Shown here one piece after another: positions 6,764-14,130 of a stretch of 24,954 bases of DNA. How positions within the stretch are numbered: position 1 is the stretch's first letter; each line of letters starts with the position of its first letter. The notes below the pieces were generated by a model. The model did no database searches. It was not told the origin of the DNA and was given only the letters and a program-made list of their open reading frames with translations. A program made the translations under genes and the position numbers. The DNA comes from Thermocladium sp049965935 (lineage in GTDB: Archaea; Thermoproteota; Thermoprotei; Thermoproteales; Thermocladiaceae), in the NCBI GenBank assembly GCA_049965935.1, contig JBMFVP010000024.1:1-24954 (forward strand), read 5' to 3'.

Positions 6764-7973
6764 TTTACTAGTAGATAATATAGGCGTGCTAATCACGTCA
6801 AGGAGAGCGCCGTGGCGATTCGGCGATGATGTAACCATGATCGAGGACGCGGCGTTGGCCATTTCGCGGGGCGAGGTCATTGATGTGGGTCCCTCGATAA
6901 TGATGAGGAAAAAGCACAACGCGGCTCAAGTGATTGATGCTGGCGGCAAATTAGTTACGCCTGCTCTAGTGGATGCCCATACCCACATGCTGTTCGCGGG
7001 GGACAGGAGTTGGGAATTAGGGTTAAAGCTTGGGGGAGCCACGTACGGCGAGATACTGAGGAGGGGCGGTGGAATATATAGCACAATAGCGTTAACGGAG
7101 GCGGCGAGCGATGAGGAATTAATGCGTAGCCTGGGGGAGAGGATAAGCGTGTCCCTAATGCATGGGGCTGGGGCACTTGAGGTGAAGACAGGATACGCGG
7201 GGTCGCCCAGCGGCGAGGCTAGGCTGCTTGGCATCATACGCCGCGCCAAATTCATTGTGGGGCTTACGGATACCCTTCTCATGCATGTGCCGCCGAGGGA
7301 GGGGGATAGGGAGATGCATGTCAAGGGCATGATTGAGGCGCTGCCCCAATTAATGCCCAGCTTCGCCGACGTGTTCTGCGACGAGGGCGCATTCACGGTG
7401 GATGAGAGTAGGCGATTCCTATCCGCCGCCGCTAGGTTAGGCATTGGATTAAGGCTTCACGCCGATGAATTGGCGAATATTGGGTGCAGCGAATTAATAA
7501 GCGAGTTGCCTCTCTCCTCCATTGATCACCTCCTCAAGACTCCGAGCGACACCATGGCTAAGATAGCCAAGTCTAGGGCTGCCGCTGTTCTATTGCCCTG
7601 CACGGCGTTATCCATGATGAGCAGCGAGAAGCCGCGGATTGATGTATTGAGGCGGGAAGGCGGGATCCCGGCGCTGGGCACCGACTTCAGCCCGAACTCG
7701 TGGTGTCCAAGCATGGAGATGGCCATGGAGTTATCCACCTACCTCTATGGCTTGACCCCGCTTGAGGCTTTAATGGCGGCCACGGTTAACTCGGCCTATA
7801 GCCTTGGCCTAAATGGCATTGGCATAGTGACCCCGGGAAGCCGTGCCTTCTTGGCTATTTGGAACGTGGATAAGGTTGATTGGTTAACGTATTGGGTGGG
7901 AGGCGGCAAATTAAGGCGCCTAGTTCTGGGGAATACCGTGGTAAACCTTCAATCGCTTAATTATGATCATTGA
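6756..7973 (+). CDS. hutI: Imidazolonepropionase
   Basis: Third step: 4-imidazolone-5-propionate + H2O to N-formimino-L-glutamate. The 405-residue amidohydrolase keeps the single-metal site: VDAHTHMLFAGDR (His75, His77), KTGYAG, LMHVPPRE (His177), LRLHADELANIG (His235, Glu238) and LGTDFSPNSW (Asp310). DVFCDEGAF and the C-terminal ATVNSAYSLGL are also typical, and length is normal. GTG 6756 overlaps the end of hutH by eight bases, and GTGGTGGAG just upstream can serve as ribosome-binding site. It is the last gene of the four-gene operon; the next gene has its own promoter. Confidence 0.95.
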   Translation: MIDLLVDNIGVLITSRRAPWRFGDDVTMIEDAALAISRGEVIDVGPSIMMRKKHNAAQVIDAGGKLVTPALVDAHTHMLFAGDRSWELGLKLGGATYGEILRRGGGIYSTIALTEAASDEELMRSLGERISVSLMHGAGALEVKTGYAGSPSGEARLLGIIRRAKFIVGLTDTLLMHVPPREGDREMHVKGMIEALPQLMPSFADVFCDEGAFTVDESRRFLSAAARLGIGLRLHADELANIGCSELISELPLSSIDHLLKTPSDTMAKIAKSRAAAVLLPCTALSMMSSEKPRIDVLRREGGIPALGTDFSPNSWCPSMEMAMELSTYLYGLTPLEALMAATVNSAYSLGLNGIGIVTPGSRAFLAIWNVDKVDWLTYWVGGGKLRRLVLGNTVVNLQSLNYDH

Positions 7974-7994
7974 TTGCATCTATTTAGTGGGAAG

Positions 7995-8003
7995 GTTTTA
8001 AAG
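7995..8003 (+). promoter_or_regulatory. TATA box of the arginine deiminase-like gene
   Basis: GTTTTAAAG is centred about 35 bases before ATG 8034. That puts the transcript start near 8025 with a leader of about nine bases, and separates this gene from hutI. Confidence 0.5.
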
Positions 8004-8033
8004 CTGGTCGTGCAAGGCTTTAATGGCGTCTCC

Positions 8034-9296
8034 ATGTATGTTAAGAGGGAGTGGGATAGGCTTGGGAAGGTAATGATTCATAGGCCCGGAATAGAAATGT
8101 TCTACGGCCTCCTCCATCCCAAGTCATTCCTATACGAGCGCGCGTTCAGCATGGATGAGGCTCTCTACGAGCATGAAGTGCTGGAGCACGCCCTGGAGAG
8201 GGAGGGGGTAATGGTTTATAGGGTTAAGAAGGTCATTACTCAACAAATAAAGTCAAGCCCCGAGTTCAGGAGTAAGGTGGTGAAGATTGTCAGGGAACTC
8301 GTGGAGTTCCGGGGGGACGTCAATGATGATCCCGTCGAATTCATCAATAACTTGTCCATTTATGATCCGGAGTTCCTCTTCAACGTGCTCGTCCTGAGGC
8401 CAACGCTCATACTAAAGAGGCGTCGCCGGTCTAGGTCATATAAGGTATACGTCGTGAACAGGATGCCCCTTGCCAACATGTACTTCATGCGGGACCAACA
8501 AATAACTGTGCCAAACGGCATAATCCAGGGCCGCATGGCGCTGCCGCAGCGGAGACCGGAGACAAGCGTAACCGAGCTAGCTTTTGAGGCATTATCAATG
8601 CCAATCATATATAGAGTGGCGACGCCCGGCATCCTGGAGGGAGGGGATTACATGCCGCTGGGAGACTTCGCCATAATTGGGTATGGGCACAGGACCAATA
8701 GGGGCGGCATCCTCCAAGTAATGGGGCTCCTTGGAGTGAAGGAGGTGGCAGTCGCCAGATTGCCGAGGCACCCCCTCGTGCCCAGCGGCGACTCAATGCT
8801 GGACATGCATCTAGACACGTTCTTCAACGTCATGGGGGATGGATTGGCCGTGGGCAATGAGGACTTAATGAGAACGACGCCCGTGGAGGTTTATTTAAAT
8901 GATGGGGACAAGTTCTCCCCAAGCATTAGAACTAACCTGCTTGACTACATTAAATCAAAGGGATTCACCGTGATTCCCATATCATTCATGGAGCAATTAT
9001 CGTACGCCAGCAACTTCCTCACAATTAGGGATAGGAGGGCATTGATTCCCAACGTGGAGATGAATGCGGCGAAGGTAATTGAGGCACTTAGGGTGAAGGC
9101 GGAGAATGATGCCAATTACGTGAAGCTATTCGAGGTGGCTAAATCCGAGTACGGCAAGTTAAGGGTGGAGGGGCACATATTTCCACATAAGCCGGAACTA
9201 ATGGAGGAGGGCATCGACTTCATACAGATAGACGTCAGCGAATTAACGGGGGGATACGGAGGCATTCACTGCATGACATCAATAGTGAGCAGATGA
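8034..9296 (+). CDS. Arginine deiminase-family guanidino hydrolase
   Basis: From ATG 8034 it has 420 residues. A longer frame opens at 7974, but its 20 extra residues cross the promoter. The pentein-fold catalytic set of arginine deiminase is complete: YFMRDQQI (Asp154), QRRPETSV, LEGGDY (Glu202, Asp205), MHLDTFFN (His259, Asp261) and a nucleophilic cysteine near the C-terminus in GGIHCMTS (Cys413). Bacterial ArcA is of similar length. Expected reaction: L-arginine + H2O to L-citrulline + NH3. A related guanidino substrate, or a dihydrolase activity as reported for other members of the fold, is possible. No carbamate kinase or ornithine transcarbamylase is visible nearby, so a standard deiminase pathway cannot be completed from this window. 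It is followed 40 bases on by the eIF2B-like gene. Confidence 0.75.
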   Translation: MYVKREWDRLGKVMIHRPGIEMFYGLLHPKSFLYERAFSMDEALYEHEVLEHALEREGVMVYRVKKVITQQIKSSPEFRSKVVKIVRELVEFRGDVNDDPVEFINNLSIYDPEFLFNVLVLRPTLILKRRRRSRSYKVYVVNRMPLANMYFMRDQQITVPNGIIQGRMALPQRRPETSVTELAFEALSMPIIYRVATPGILEGGDYMPLGDFAIIGYGHRTNRGGILQVMGLLGVKEVAVARLPRHPLVPSGDSMLDMHLDTFFNVMGDGLAVGNEDLMRTTPVEVYLNDGDKFSPSIRTNLLDYIKSKGFTVIPISFMEQLSYASNFLTIRDRRALIPNVEMNAAKVIEALRVKAENDANYVKLFEVAKSEYGKLRVEGHIFPHKPELMEEGIDFIQIDVSELTGGYGGIHCMTSIVSR

Positions 9297-9336
9297 CTAC
9301 ATCCTCCATGATAGTTCCCCATGAGGGAGGAGCTGT

Positions 9337-10119
9337 ATGAGTTACCGAGCCATCTTCGAGGAAATGAGGCTAGACGAGACTCATGGCGCGTCCTGGTACT
9401 TCGATAAGGCGCTGGACGCCGCGGAGAAGGCCTTAGGGGAAACCGATCAGGAGTCCTTCATAAATGAATTAATCAATATTAGGCGCGGCATGGCTAGCCT
9501 AGCCTTCATAGCCAACGCGCTAAGCAGGTTCGGCATGAGCGTGGAAACGATAAGTGCGCTGCGGAGGTATGGGAAGGAGGCTAGGCACGCATTGAGTAGG
9601 GCTCATAGGGAGGGGACCGTCTTAACCATTAGTTACTCCAGCGCTGTGTCCCTCGTCTTCGGTTCATCAATACGATACGTGCTGGAGTCGAGGCCTGGAA
9701 ACGAGGCCGAGGAGCTCGTGAAGCGGTTCCCGGGCATGGTTATGGTTCCGGACTCCGCCGTGGCTCAATTCGCCGCCGAGGTGGATATAATTGCCGTGGG
9801 GACAGACGGCATATACCTGGATTATATATTAAATAAGGTGGGCACGCTTCCCCTGGCTCTAGTCGCGAGGCACTTGGGGAAACCGTTCATAGTTGTCGGG
9901 GAATCATTCAAGGCACAGCAACATAATGCCAACTGCAGCGATCTCCATAGGGTGGAGTTTAGGGGAGTCCCCGTGAAGTTATTTGACTGCGTCCCCACGC
10001 AATTAATTGATTTATTCATAACCGATGTGGGGGAATTTCGACCGGGAAGAGACACGGCGATCGATATATATGAAGCAGCCATGAGGAGGATAAGCGATTA
10101 CTTGTATTCCGCTAATTAG
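9337..10119 (+). CDS. eIF2B alpha/beta/delta-like protein (MtnA / ribose-1,5-bisphosphate isomerase superfamily)
   Basis: A 260-residue protein. The helical N-terminal part begins with LDETHGASW. The Rossmann-like C-terminal part has the superfamily signatures TISYSSAVSLVF, LESRPGNEAEELV, VPDSAVAQFAAEVD, VGTDGIYLDYILNKVGT (Asp157) and KPFIVVGESFK. Relatives isomerise phosphorylated pentoses or act as regulatory initiation factor subunits. The reactive cysteine of the isomerases is not evident: a serine stands in SYSSAV and EA in the RPxxEG-like segment. The protein is also shorter than ribose-1,5-bisphosphate isomerase (about 320). Function is therefore unassigned. ATG 9337 follows a good ribosome site (GGGAGGAGCT), which ties it to the deiminase gene 40 bases upstream. 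It ends convergently with the next gene, the stop codons sharing four bases. Confidence 0.65.
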   Translation: MSYRAIFEEMRLDETHGASWYFDKALDAAEKALGETDQESFINELINIRRGMASLAFIANALSRFGMSVETISALRRYGKEARHALSRAHREGTVLTISYSSAVSLVFGSSIRYVLESRPGNEAEELVKRFPGMVMVPDSAVAQFAAEVDIIAVGTDGIYLDYILNKVGTLPLALVARHLGKPFIVVGESFKAQQHNANCSDLHRVEFRGVPVKLFDCVPTQLIDLFITDVGEFRPGRDTAIDIYEAAMRRISDYLYSAN

Positions 10120-10493
10120 CCCTCCTTCACCATTAATCTATACACGGCGAGGGGCTCATCATCGTATGGATCCACATCGATCAGGTAGACCTCGGAAGCC
10201 GTCATTATTAGCCTCAACTCGCTTGGAGGCGCCTCAATCCTCTCCGGCAAATTACTGATCCCAAGCACCCTCAGGGCCGTCACTGATTCCCTCTTATTCA
10301 GTAAGTTAAAGATCTTATAATTAGATCTCAAAGCATCCTCATATAGGTCCAGGAACTCTCGATTGGGCACCCTAATGAGGGCCATTACAGCCTTATCGGC
10401 TAATCCAAGCAATCGCGGCGTTAGTGAATCCAGCAAGACGAGCCTCCCCCTACCCTTGGCTGATTTATCCTCCGCCTCCTTTATTAGAGACAT
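10116..10493 (-). CDS. Unrecognised soluble protein of 125 residues
   Basis: I do not recognise this protein. A longer frame runs back to 10616, but a TATA box at 10516-10526 (minus strand) sits 27 bases before ATG 10493, so MSLIKEAEDK is the likelier leaderless start. No membrane segment or cysteine motif is visible. The sequence alternates charged helices (EFLDLYEDALRSNYKIFNLL) with short hydrophobic strands (LRLIMTASEVYLIDVD) and is acidic near the end. The stop codon overlaps that of the eIF2B-like gene on the other strand by four bases (10116-10119). Confidence 0.6.
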   Translation of the reverse strand: MSLIKEAEDKSAKGRGRLVLLDSLTPRLLGLADKAVMALIRVPNREFLDLYEDALRSNYKIFNLLNKRESVTALRVLGISNLPERIEAPPSELRLIMTASEVYLIDVDPYDDEPLAVYRLMVKEG

Positions 10494-10515
10494 AATTAGG
10501 CAATTAACTGAAACG

Positions 10516-10526
10516 CTATAAAAATT
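10516..10526 (-). promoter_or_regulatory. TATA box of the 125-residue protein gene
   Basis: AATTTTTATAG on the minus strand, centred 27 bases before ATG 10493. It decides the short start. Confidence 0.55.
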
Positions 10527-10586
10527 ACCCTCCACATTATATGAGGAGGAGATTTGCCCCCTGTATGCATCCACGCCGTTTACTTG

Positions 10587-10609
10587 CCGGGGAATTTTTG
10601 GTTCCCCGG
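10587..10609. repeat. Perfect 8-bp inverted repeat followed by T-rich sequence
   Basis: CCGGGGAA (10587-10594) and TTCCCCGG (10602-10609) pair exactly around TTTTTGG, with TTTTC after it on the plus strand. It looks like an intrinsic terminator, yet no plus-strand gene ends here, so an operator or an RNA end are alternatives. Confidence 0.5.
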
Positions 10610-10751
10610 TTTTCAATAGCGTGAATCCAGTACAGGTCTGGGCTTATTTTAGTTACTGCACCTGGGTTTAAGAAACTTCCAGTAAGCATTTATTCATAAT
10701 ATAGTTAAAATACTAGTTTAAATATATAAATATCACAAATCAACTAAATAC

Positions 10752-10835
10752 AAGGCGCGACCCAAACGCTTTGAGCCGCGCCAAGCGGCGTGGATGCACA
10801 CGTGGGGGCTGCTGGAATCATCTAGCCGCCGCATA
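10752..10835 (+). ncRNA. Candidate small structured RNA (two consecutive stem-loops behind a TATA box)
   Basis: Two GC-rich stems stand next to each other in AT-rich surroundings: GGCGCG (10754-10759) with CGCGCC (10777-10782), then GCGGCG (10785-10790) with CGCCGC (10827-10832). Upstream, 10717-10733 is a strong TATA-like stretch (TTTAAATATATAAATAT) whose expected start of transcription is about 10751. I see no C/D or clear H/ACA boxes and no reading frame. The RNA is inferred from structure and promoter only; the stems could instead be protein-binding sites. Confidence 0.35.
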
Positions 10836-10844
10836 AATATATAA
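10833..10844 (+). promoter_or_regulatory. Second TATA-like box upstream of ilvD
   Basis: ATAAATATATAA would start a transcript near 10865 with a leader of about 100 bases before ilvD. It is a possible alternative promoter, or the AT-rich end of the candidate RNA. Confidence 0.3.
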
Positions 10845-10889
10845 CGATTAGAAAACTTCATCTAAATGATTAATCCATTTTCATTGCGG

Positions 10890-10917
10890 CGAGAATAATA
10901 TTACGAGAATAATATTA
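10890..10917. repeat. Perfect 14-bp tandem repeat upstream of the ilvD promoter
   Basis: CGAGAATAATATTA occurs twice without a gap (10890-10903, 10904-10917). Each copy contains the palindrome AATATT. The array ends 17 bases before the ilvD TATA box, where archaeal activators or Lrp-type regulators bind. It is a candidate operator. Confidence 0.7.
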
Positions 10918-10933
10918 TTAGCCTATTGTTAAT

Positions 10934-10942
10934 GTTTATAAG
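10934..10942 (+). promoter_or_regulatory. ilvD TATA box
   Basis: GTTTATAAG lies about 27 bases before ATG 10964, which therefore is preferred to the in-frame TTG at 10955. Confidence 0.6.
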
Positions 10943-10963
10943 TAAGTATATTACTTGTATGAA

Positions 10964-12676
10964 ATGGTTATAGAGGAAAAGAAGCGAATAACCCTAAAGC
11001 ATAGAAGCAGTGCTGTGACGGATGGCGTGGAGAGGGCTCCCCACAGGAGTCTCTTTAAGGCTGCTGGATTCTCTGATGAGGACTTAAGTAAGCCGCTTAT
11101 TGCCGTCGCGAATTCCTGGAATGAAATAGTGCCCGGCCACATTCATTTAAATGAATTGGCTAGGCACGTCAAGGAGGGGGTGAGGGCTAGCGGCGGCACT
11201 CCAATGGAGTTCAACACGATTGCTGTGGATGATGGAATAGCGATGGGTCATGAGGGGATGAAGGCCTCATTAGTCAGTAGGGAAGTGATTGCCGACTCCG
11301 TTGAGTTGATGGTGATGGCCCACGGCTTTGATGCATTGATCCTAATCGCGAGTTGCGATAAGATAGAGCCGGGCATGCTCATGGCGGCCGCTCGATTAAA
11401 TATACCGTCGATCTTCATCAATGGAGGCCCCATGTTGACGGGGGAATTAGGGGGTAGAATGCTTTCGTTGGGCGATGTGTTTGAGGCGGTTGGCGCCTAC
11501 TTCTCCGGCAAGATAACCCTAAACGATCTCCGCCTCATAGAGAATGCGGCGTGCCCTGGCGCTGGTTCATGCGCTGGACTATATACTGCCAACACGATGG
11601 CAATACTGGGAGAGGCCCTTGGAATGTCATTGCCCGGCTCATCCACTATACCTGCCATAGATGCGAGGAGGCGAATAGTGGCGGAGGCGAGTGGGGAGGC
11701 ATTGATGAGGCTTCTCGAGAATGGGATCAGGCCGAGGGATATAATGACGTATGAGGCGTTCGAGAATGCCATAGCCGTCGATGCGGCGATGGGCGGCTCC
11801 ACCAATGCCGTGCTTCACTTATTGGCTATAGCGAATGAGGCGGGAATCAAGTTGACCCTTGATGATTTCGACAGAATATACTCGAGAACCCCCTACATAG
11901 CTGACCTATTGCCCGGCGGTAAGTATGCCGTGTGGCAATTAGATAGGGTGGGCGGGCTTCCCCTGGTTCTGCGTAGATTATCGCGGCGCGGATTAATAAA
12001 TCAAAAAACATTGACCGTGACGGGGGAGACGCTGGAAGATAATTTGAGGAAACAATGGCCATGGATGATGCCCATTAATGAGGGGGAGCAGAATATTGTT
12101 AAGAACCTGGAGACGCCCATACTACAGACTGGGGGAGTCGCAATACTTAGGGGCAACATAGCGCCGGAGGGCGCGGTGGTTAAGGTGGCTGGAGTAAGTA
12201 GGCTTCGTCACGATGGGGTCGCGAGGGTGTTCAATGATGAGGAGACCGCCTTCAAGGCAGTGACCGGCGGCGAGATCAAGTCAGGCGATGTGGTTGTGAT
12301 CAGGTACGTGGGGCCCCGCGGCGCTCCTGGAATGCCTGAAATGCTTTCCGTCACGTCGGCCATAGTTGGCGCGGGTCTCAGGGATGAGGTTTCCTTGATA
12401 ACGGACGGTAGATTCAGCGGCGCAACTAGGGGCTTAATGGTGGGTCACGTGGCGCCGGAGGCAGCGGTGGGCGGTCCAATAGCTGCCCTTAGGGATGGCG
12501 ATCACATAACCATTGATGCAGTTAATAAGGTGCTTAACGTCAAGTTAAGCGATGAGGAACTAAGTAATAGGTTGCGGGACTGGACGCCGCCGAGGCCTAG
12601 ATACTTGAGTGGAGCATTAGCCAGGTACTCGCGGCTAGTTACGTCCGCATCGAGGGGGGCAGTGCTTGGCGGTTAA
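10964..12676 (+). CDS. ilvD: Dihydroxy-acid dehydratase
   Basis: Fe-S dehydratase of valine, leucine and isoleucine synthesis: 2,3-dihydroxy-isovalerate (or -methylvalerate) to the 2-oxo acid. The 570-residue IlvD/Edd protein shows NTIAVDDGIAMGHEGM, IASCDKIEPGM (Cys131), CPGAGSCAGLYTANTM (Cys197, Cys203), GGSTNAVLH and TDGRFSGATRGLMVGH. Around residue 45-50 it has VPGHIHL, as in E. coli IlvD, instead of the TPCNxHL segment whose cysteine ligates the 2Fe-2S cluster in other family members. A 4Fe-4S, oxygen-sensitive enzyme is therefore expected. Some archaeal homologues also dehydrate sugar acids such as gluconate, which remains an alternative. The gene appears monocistronic, with a TATA box at 10934-10942 and a tandem repeat upstream. 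Confidence 0.9.
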   Translation: MVIEEKKRITLKHRSSAVTDGVERAPHRSLFKAAGFSDEDLSKPLIAVANSWNEIVPGHIHLNELARHVKEGVRASGGTPMEFNTIAVDDGIAMGHEGMKASLVSREVIADSVELMVMAHGFDALILIASCDKIEPGMLMAAARLNIPSIFINGGPMLTGELGGRMLSLGDVFEAVGAYFSGKITLNDLRLIENAACPGAGSCAGLYTANTMAILGEALGMSLPGSSTIPAIDARRRIVAEASGEALMRLLENGIRPRDIMTYEAFENAIAVDAAMGGSTNAVLHLLAIANEAGIKLTLDDFDRIYSRTPYIADLLPGGKYAVWQLDRVGGLPLVLRRLSRRGLINQKTLTVTGETLEDNLRKQWPWMMPINEGEQNIVKNLETPILQTGGVAILRGNIAPEGAVVKVAGVSRLRHDGVARVFNDEETAFKAVTGGEIKSGDVVVIRYVGPRGAPGMPEMLSVTSAIVGAGLRDEVSLITDGRFSGATRGLMVGHVAPEAAVGGPIAALRDGDHITIDAVNKVLNVKLSDEELSNRLRDWTPPRPRYLSGALARYSRLVTSASRGAVLGG

Positions 12677-12690
12677 TGCTATTGGGCTTT

Positions 12691-12699
12691 CCTTTATAA
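12691..12699 (+). promoter_or_regulatory. TATA box of the metallo-hydrolase gene
   Basis: CCTTTATAA is centred 26-27 bases before ATG 12722; leaderless. Confidence 0.6.
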
Positions 12700-12721
12700 A
12701 CCCAGCAAGCATTTTCCCAGT

Positions 12722-13483
12722 ATGAAAATAACTTTCCTGGGAATTGGGGGTTGGGTATCCAGTCCCTGGTTATCAATGACATCGGTTCTAGTCACGGTTG
12801 GGAAGAGGAGGATCCTGCTGGATGCTGGGGAGGGGATATATAGGCAATACAGGAAATGCACTGGCCTCGACGTGGGTGATTTAGATGCAATAGTGTTGAG
12901 CCACGGCCATGGGGACCACACGCTGGGGATACCGTCATTCGCATTGATGGGAAGCATGCAGGGACACAGGGTGCGGGTGGTGGCCATGGATTACGTTGTG
13001 AGGGATCTCAGGAAATTAATGCGGAGCGTTCACTTGGAGAAGTATATTCGTTGGCTTCAATTAATTAATGTTGGTAGCGTGAACGAGGAGGCGAGGATCA
13101 TATATGAAGGCCCCGGCTTCCAGGTATGGGGAGTTGCGGCCGCTCACTCTATTCCATCAATGGCGGTTAAGGTGGTTGAGACGGCGAGCGGTCAATGCAT
13201 GGTCTACAGTGGGGACACTGTTCCGGCGGACTCCGTGGCTAGGCTCGCCGGCAACTGTGATGTGCTCATCCATGAGACGGGAGGCAATCCAGGCATGGAG
13301 GCGGAGGCGCATGGCGTTGGGCACAGCACGACTAGGGACGCATTAAGCATTGCCCAGAGGGCTGGAGTGAAGTACTTAGTGCCGATTCATTACTATATAG
13401 AGAACCCTGTGCTGGAGGGCGGTCGAGTCATTATTCCCCTCGAGTGCTCAACCATAGATGTGGGGAAATTATTGAGTCAGTAA
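12722..13483 (+). CDS. Metallo-beta-lactamase-fold hydrolase, RNase Z-like
   Basis: A 253-residue protein with the full two-zinc site: SHGHGDH (His61, His63, Asp65, His66), AAAHSIPS (His142), VYSGDT (Asp165) and PIHYY (His223). The short N-terminal MKITFLGIGG and the order of motifs resemble the RNase Z / arylsulfatase-like branch. RNase Z enzymes cut the 3' trailer from tRNA precursors. However, no clear flexible-arm exosite is visible here, and this genome's one visible tRNA already encodes CCA, so the substrate is uncertain. The start ATG 12722 is leaderless. Next comes a Nudix gene on the same strand, 61 bases on. Confidence 0.75.
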   Translation: MKITFLGIGGWVSSPWLSMTSVLVTVGKRRILLDAGEGIYRQYRKCTGLDVGDLDAIVLSHGHGDHTLGIPSFALMGSMQGHRVRVVAMDYVVRDLRKLMRSVHLEKYIRWLQLINVGSVNEEARIIYEGPGFQVWGVAAAHSIPSMAVKVVETASGQCMVYSGDTVPADSVARLAGNCDVLIHETGGNPGMEAEAHGVGHSTTRDALSIAQRAGVKYLVPIHYYIENPVLEGGRVIIPLECSTIDVGKLLSQ

Positions 13484-13544
13484 GGCTTCTCTAGGTGGCG
13501 AGGAATTTTCGTTTAGTGATTATGGGAAAAGGATATTAATAACT

Positions 13545-14102
13545 ATGGTTGCTATCCTCGGCGTGGATTCATATAAGCCTAGGGAAGGCACGTGGGCATC
13601 TGTTGCTGTGGTGATTAGGAAGTGCAATGATGATTTACAGGTGCTGGTCGGTAAGAGGCGTAATAGGAGCAATGATCCATGGGCGGGCGATGCATCGTTT
13701 CCGGGCGGGCATTATAAGGAGGAGGATGGGGATCTCTTGAGGACCGCCATCAGGGAAACAATGGAGGAAACAGGCATTGATTTGAGTAGGGCTAGGATTA
13801 TCAAGGTGCTCGATATTCATCACCCAAGGAATGTGCCTGAGATGAATGTGGTTCCAATAGTCTTCATGATTGATGGATGCGACGTGAATCCGACCAAGGA
13901 TGGCGGGGAATTCGATGAGTTGAGGTGGATTACTCTAAGGGAGTTGCCTAAGTACGAGGCAGTCACTGCAGTTAAGGGAATGGATAGGAAGGCAATAATT
14001 TATGATGGAATAGTGATTTGGGGCATGACGAGGAGGATCCTATGCAGGGTTTATGGGGAGCTTTTCCTGGGTGGGGAATCCAAGGAATTGAAATTAAAAT
14101 AA
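13545..14102 (+). CDS. Nudix hydrolase, CoA-pyrophosphatase-like
   Basis: A 185-residue enzyme that should split nucleoside-diphosphate-linked compounds. The Nudix box reads FPGGHYKEEDGDLLRTAIRE followed by TMEETGID, giving the Mg2+-binding RE(xx)EE set (Arg70, Glu71, Glu74, Glu75). The preceding WAGDASFPGG and the spaced TAIRET resemble the NudL / CoA diphosphatase subgroup rather than ADP-ribose hydrolases; the exact substrate is not readable from sequence. A CPA-like start ATG 13545 has only a weak TATA-like stretch upstream. The gene ends 28 bases before the convergent transporter remnant. Confidence 0.75.
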   Translation: MVAILGVDSYKPREGTWASVAVVIRKCNDDLQVLVGKRRNRSNDPWAGDASFPGGHYKEEDGDLLRTAIRETMEETGIDLSRARIIKVLDIHHPRNVPEMNVVPIVFMIDGCDVNPTKDGGEFDELRWITLRELPKYEAVTAVKGMDRKAIIYDGIVIWGMTRRILCRVYGELFLGGESKELKLK

Positions 14103-14130
14103 ATTATTATTTTTCAGGGACTTTAGATGC

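Noticed and set aside
7974..8033. N-terminal extension of the deiminase
   Set aside because: These codons span the TATA box at 7995-8003, and the conserved protein begins at MYVKREWDRLGKV (ATG 8034).
9337..10119. Genuine translation initiation factor 2B subunit
   Set aside because: The superfamily also holds MtnA and ribose-1,5-bisphosphate isomerase; this copy is short, lacks the isomerase cysteine and sits with catabolic genes, so no functional name is justified.
10494..10616. N-terminal extension of the 125-residue minus-strand protein
   Set aside because: It would run through the TATA box at 10516-10526 and the hairpin at 10587-10609; the short start is leaderless with correct spacing.
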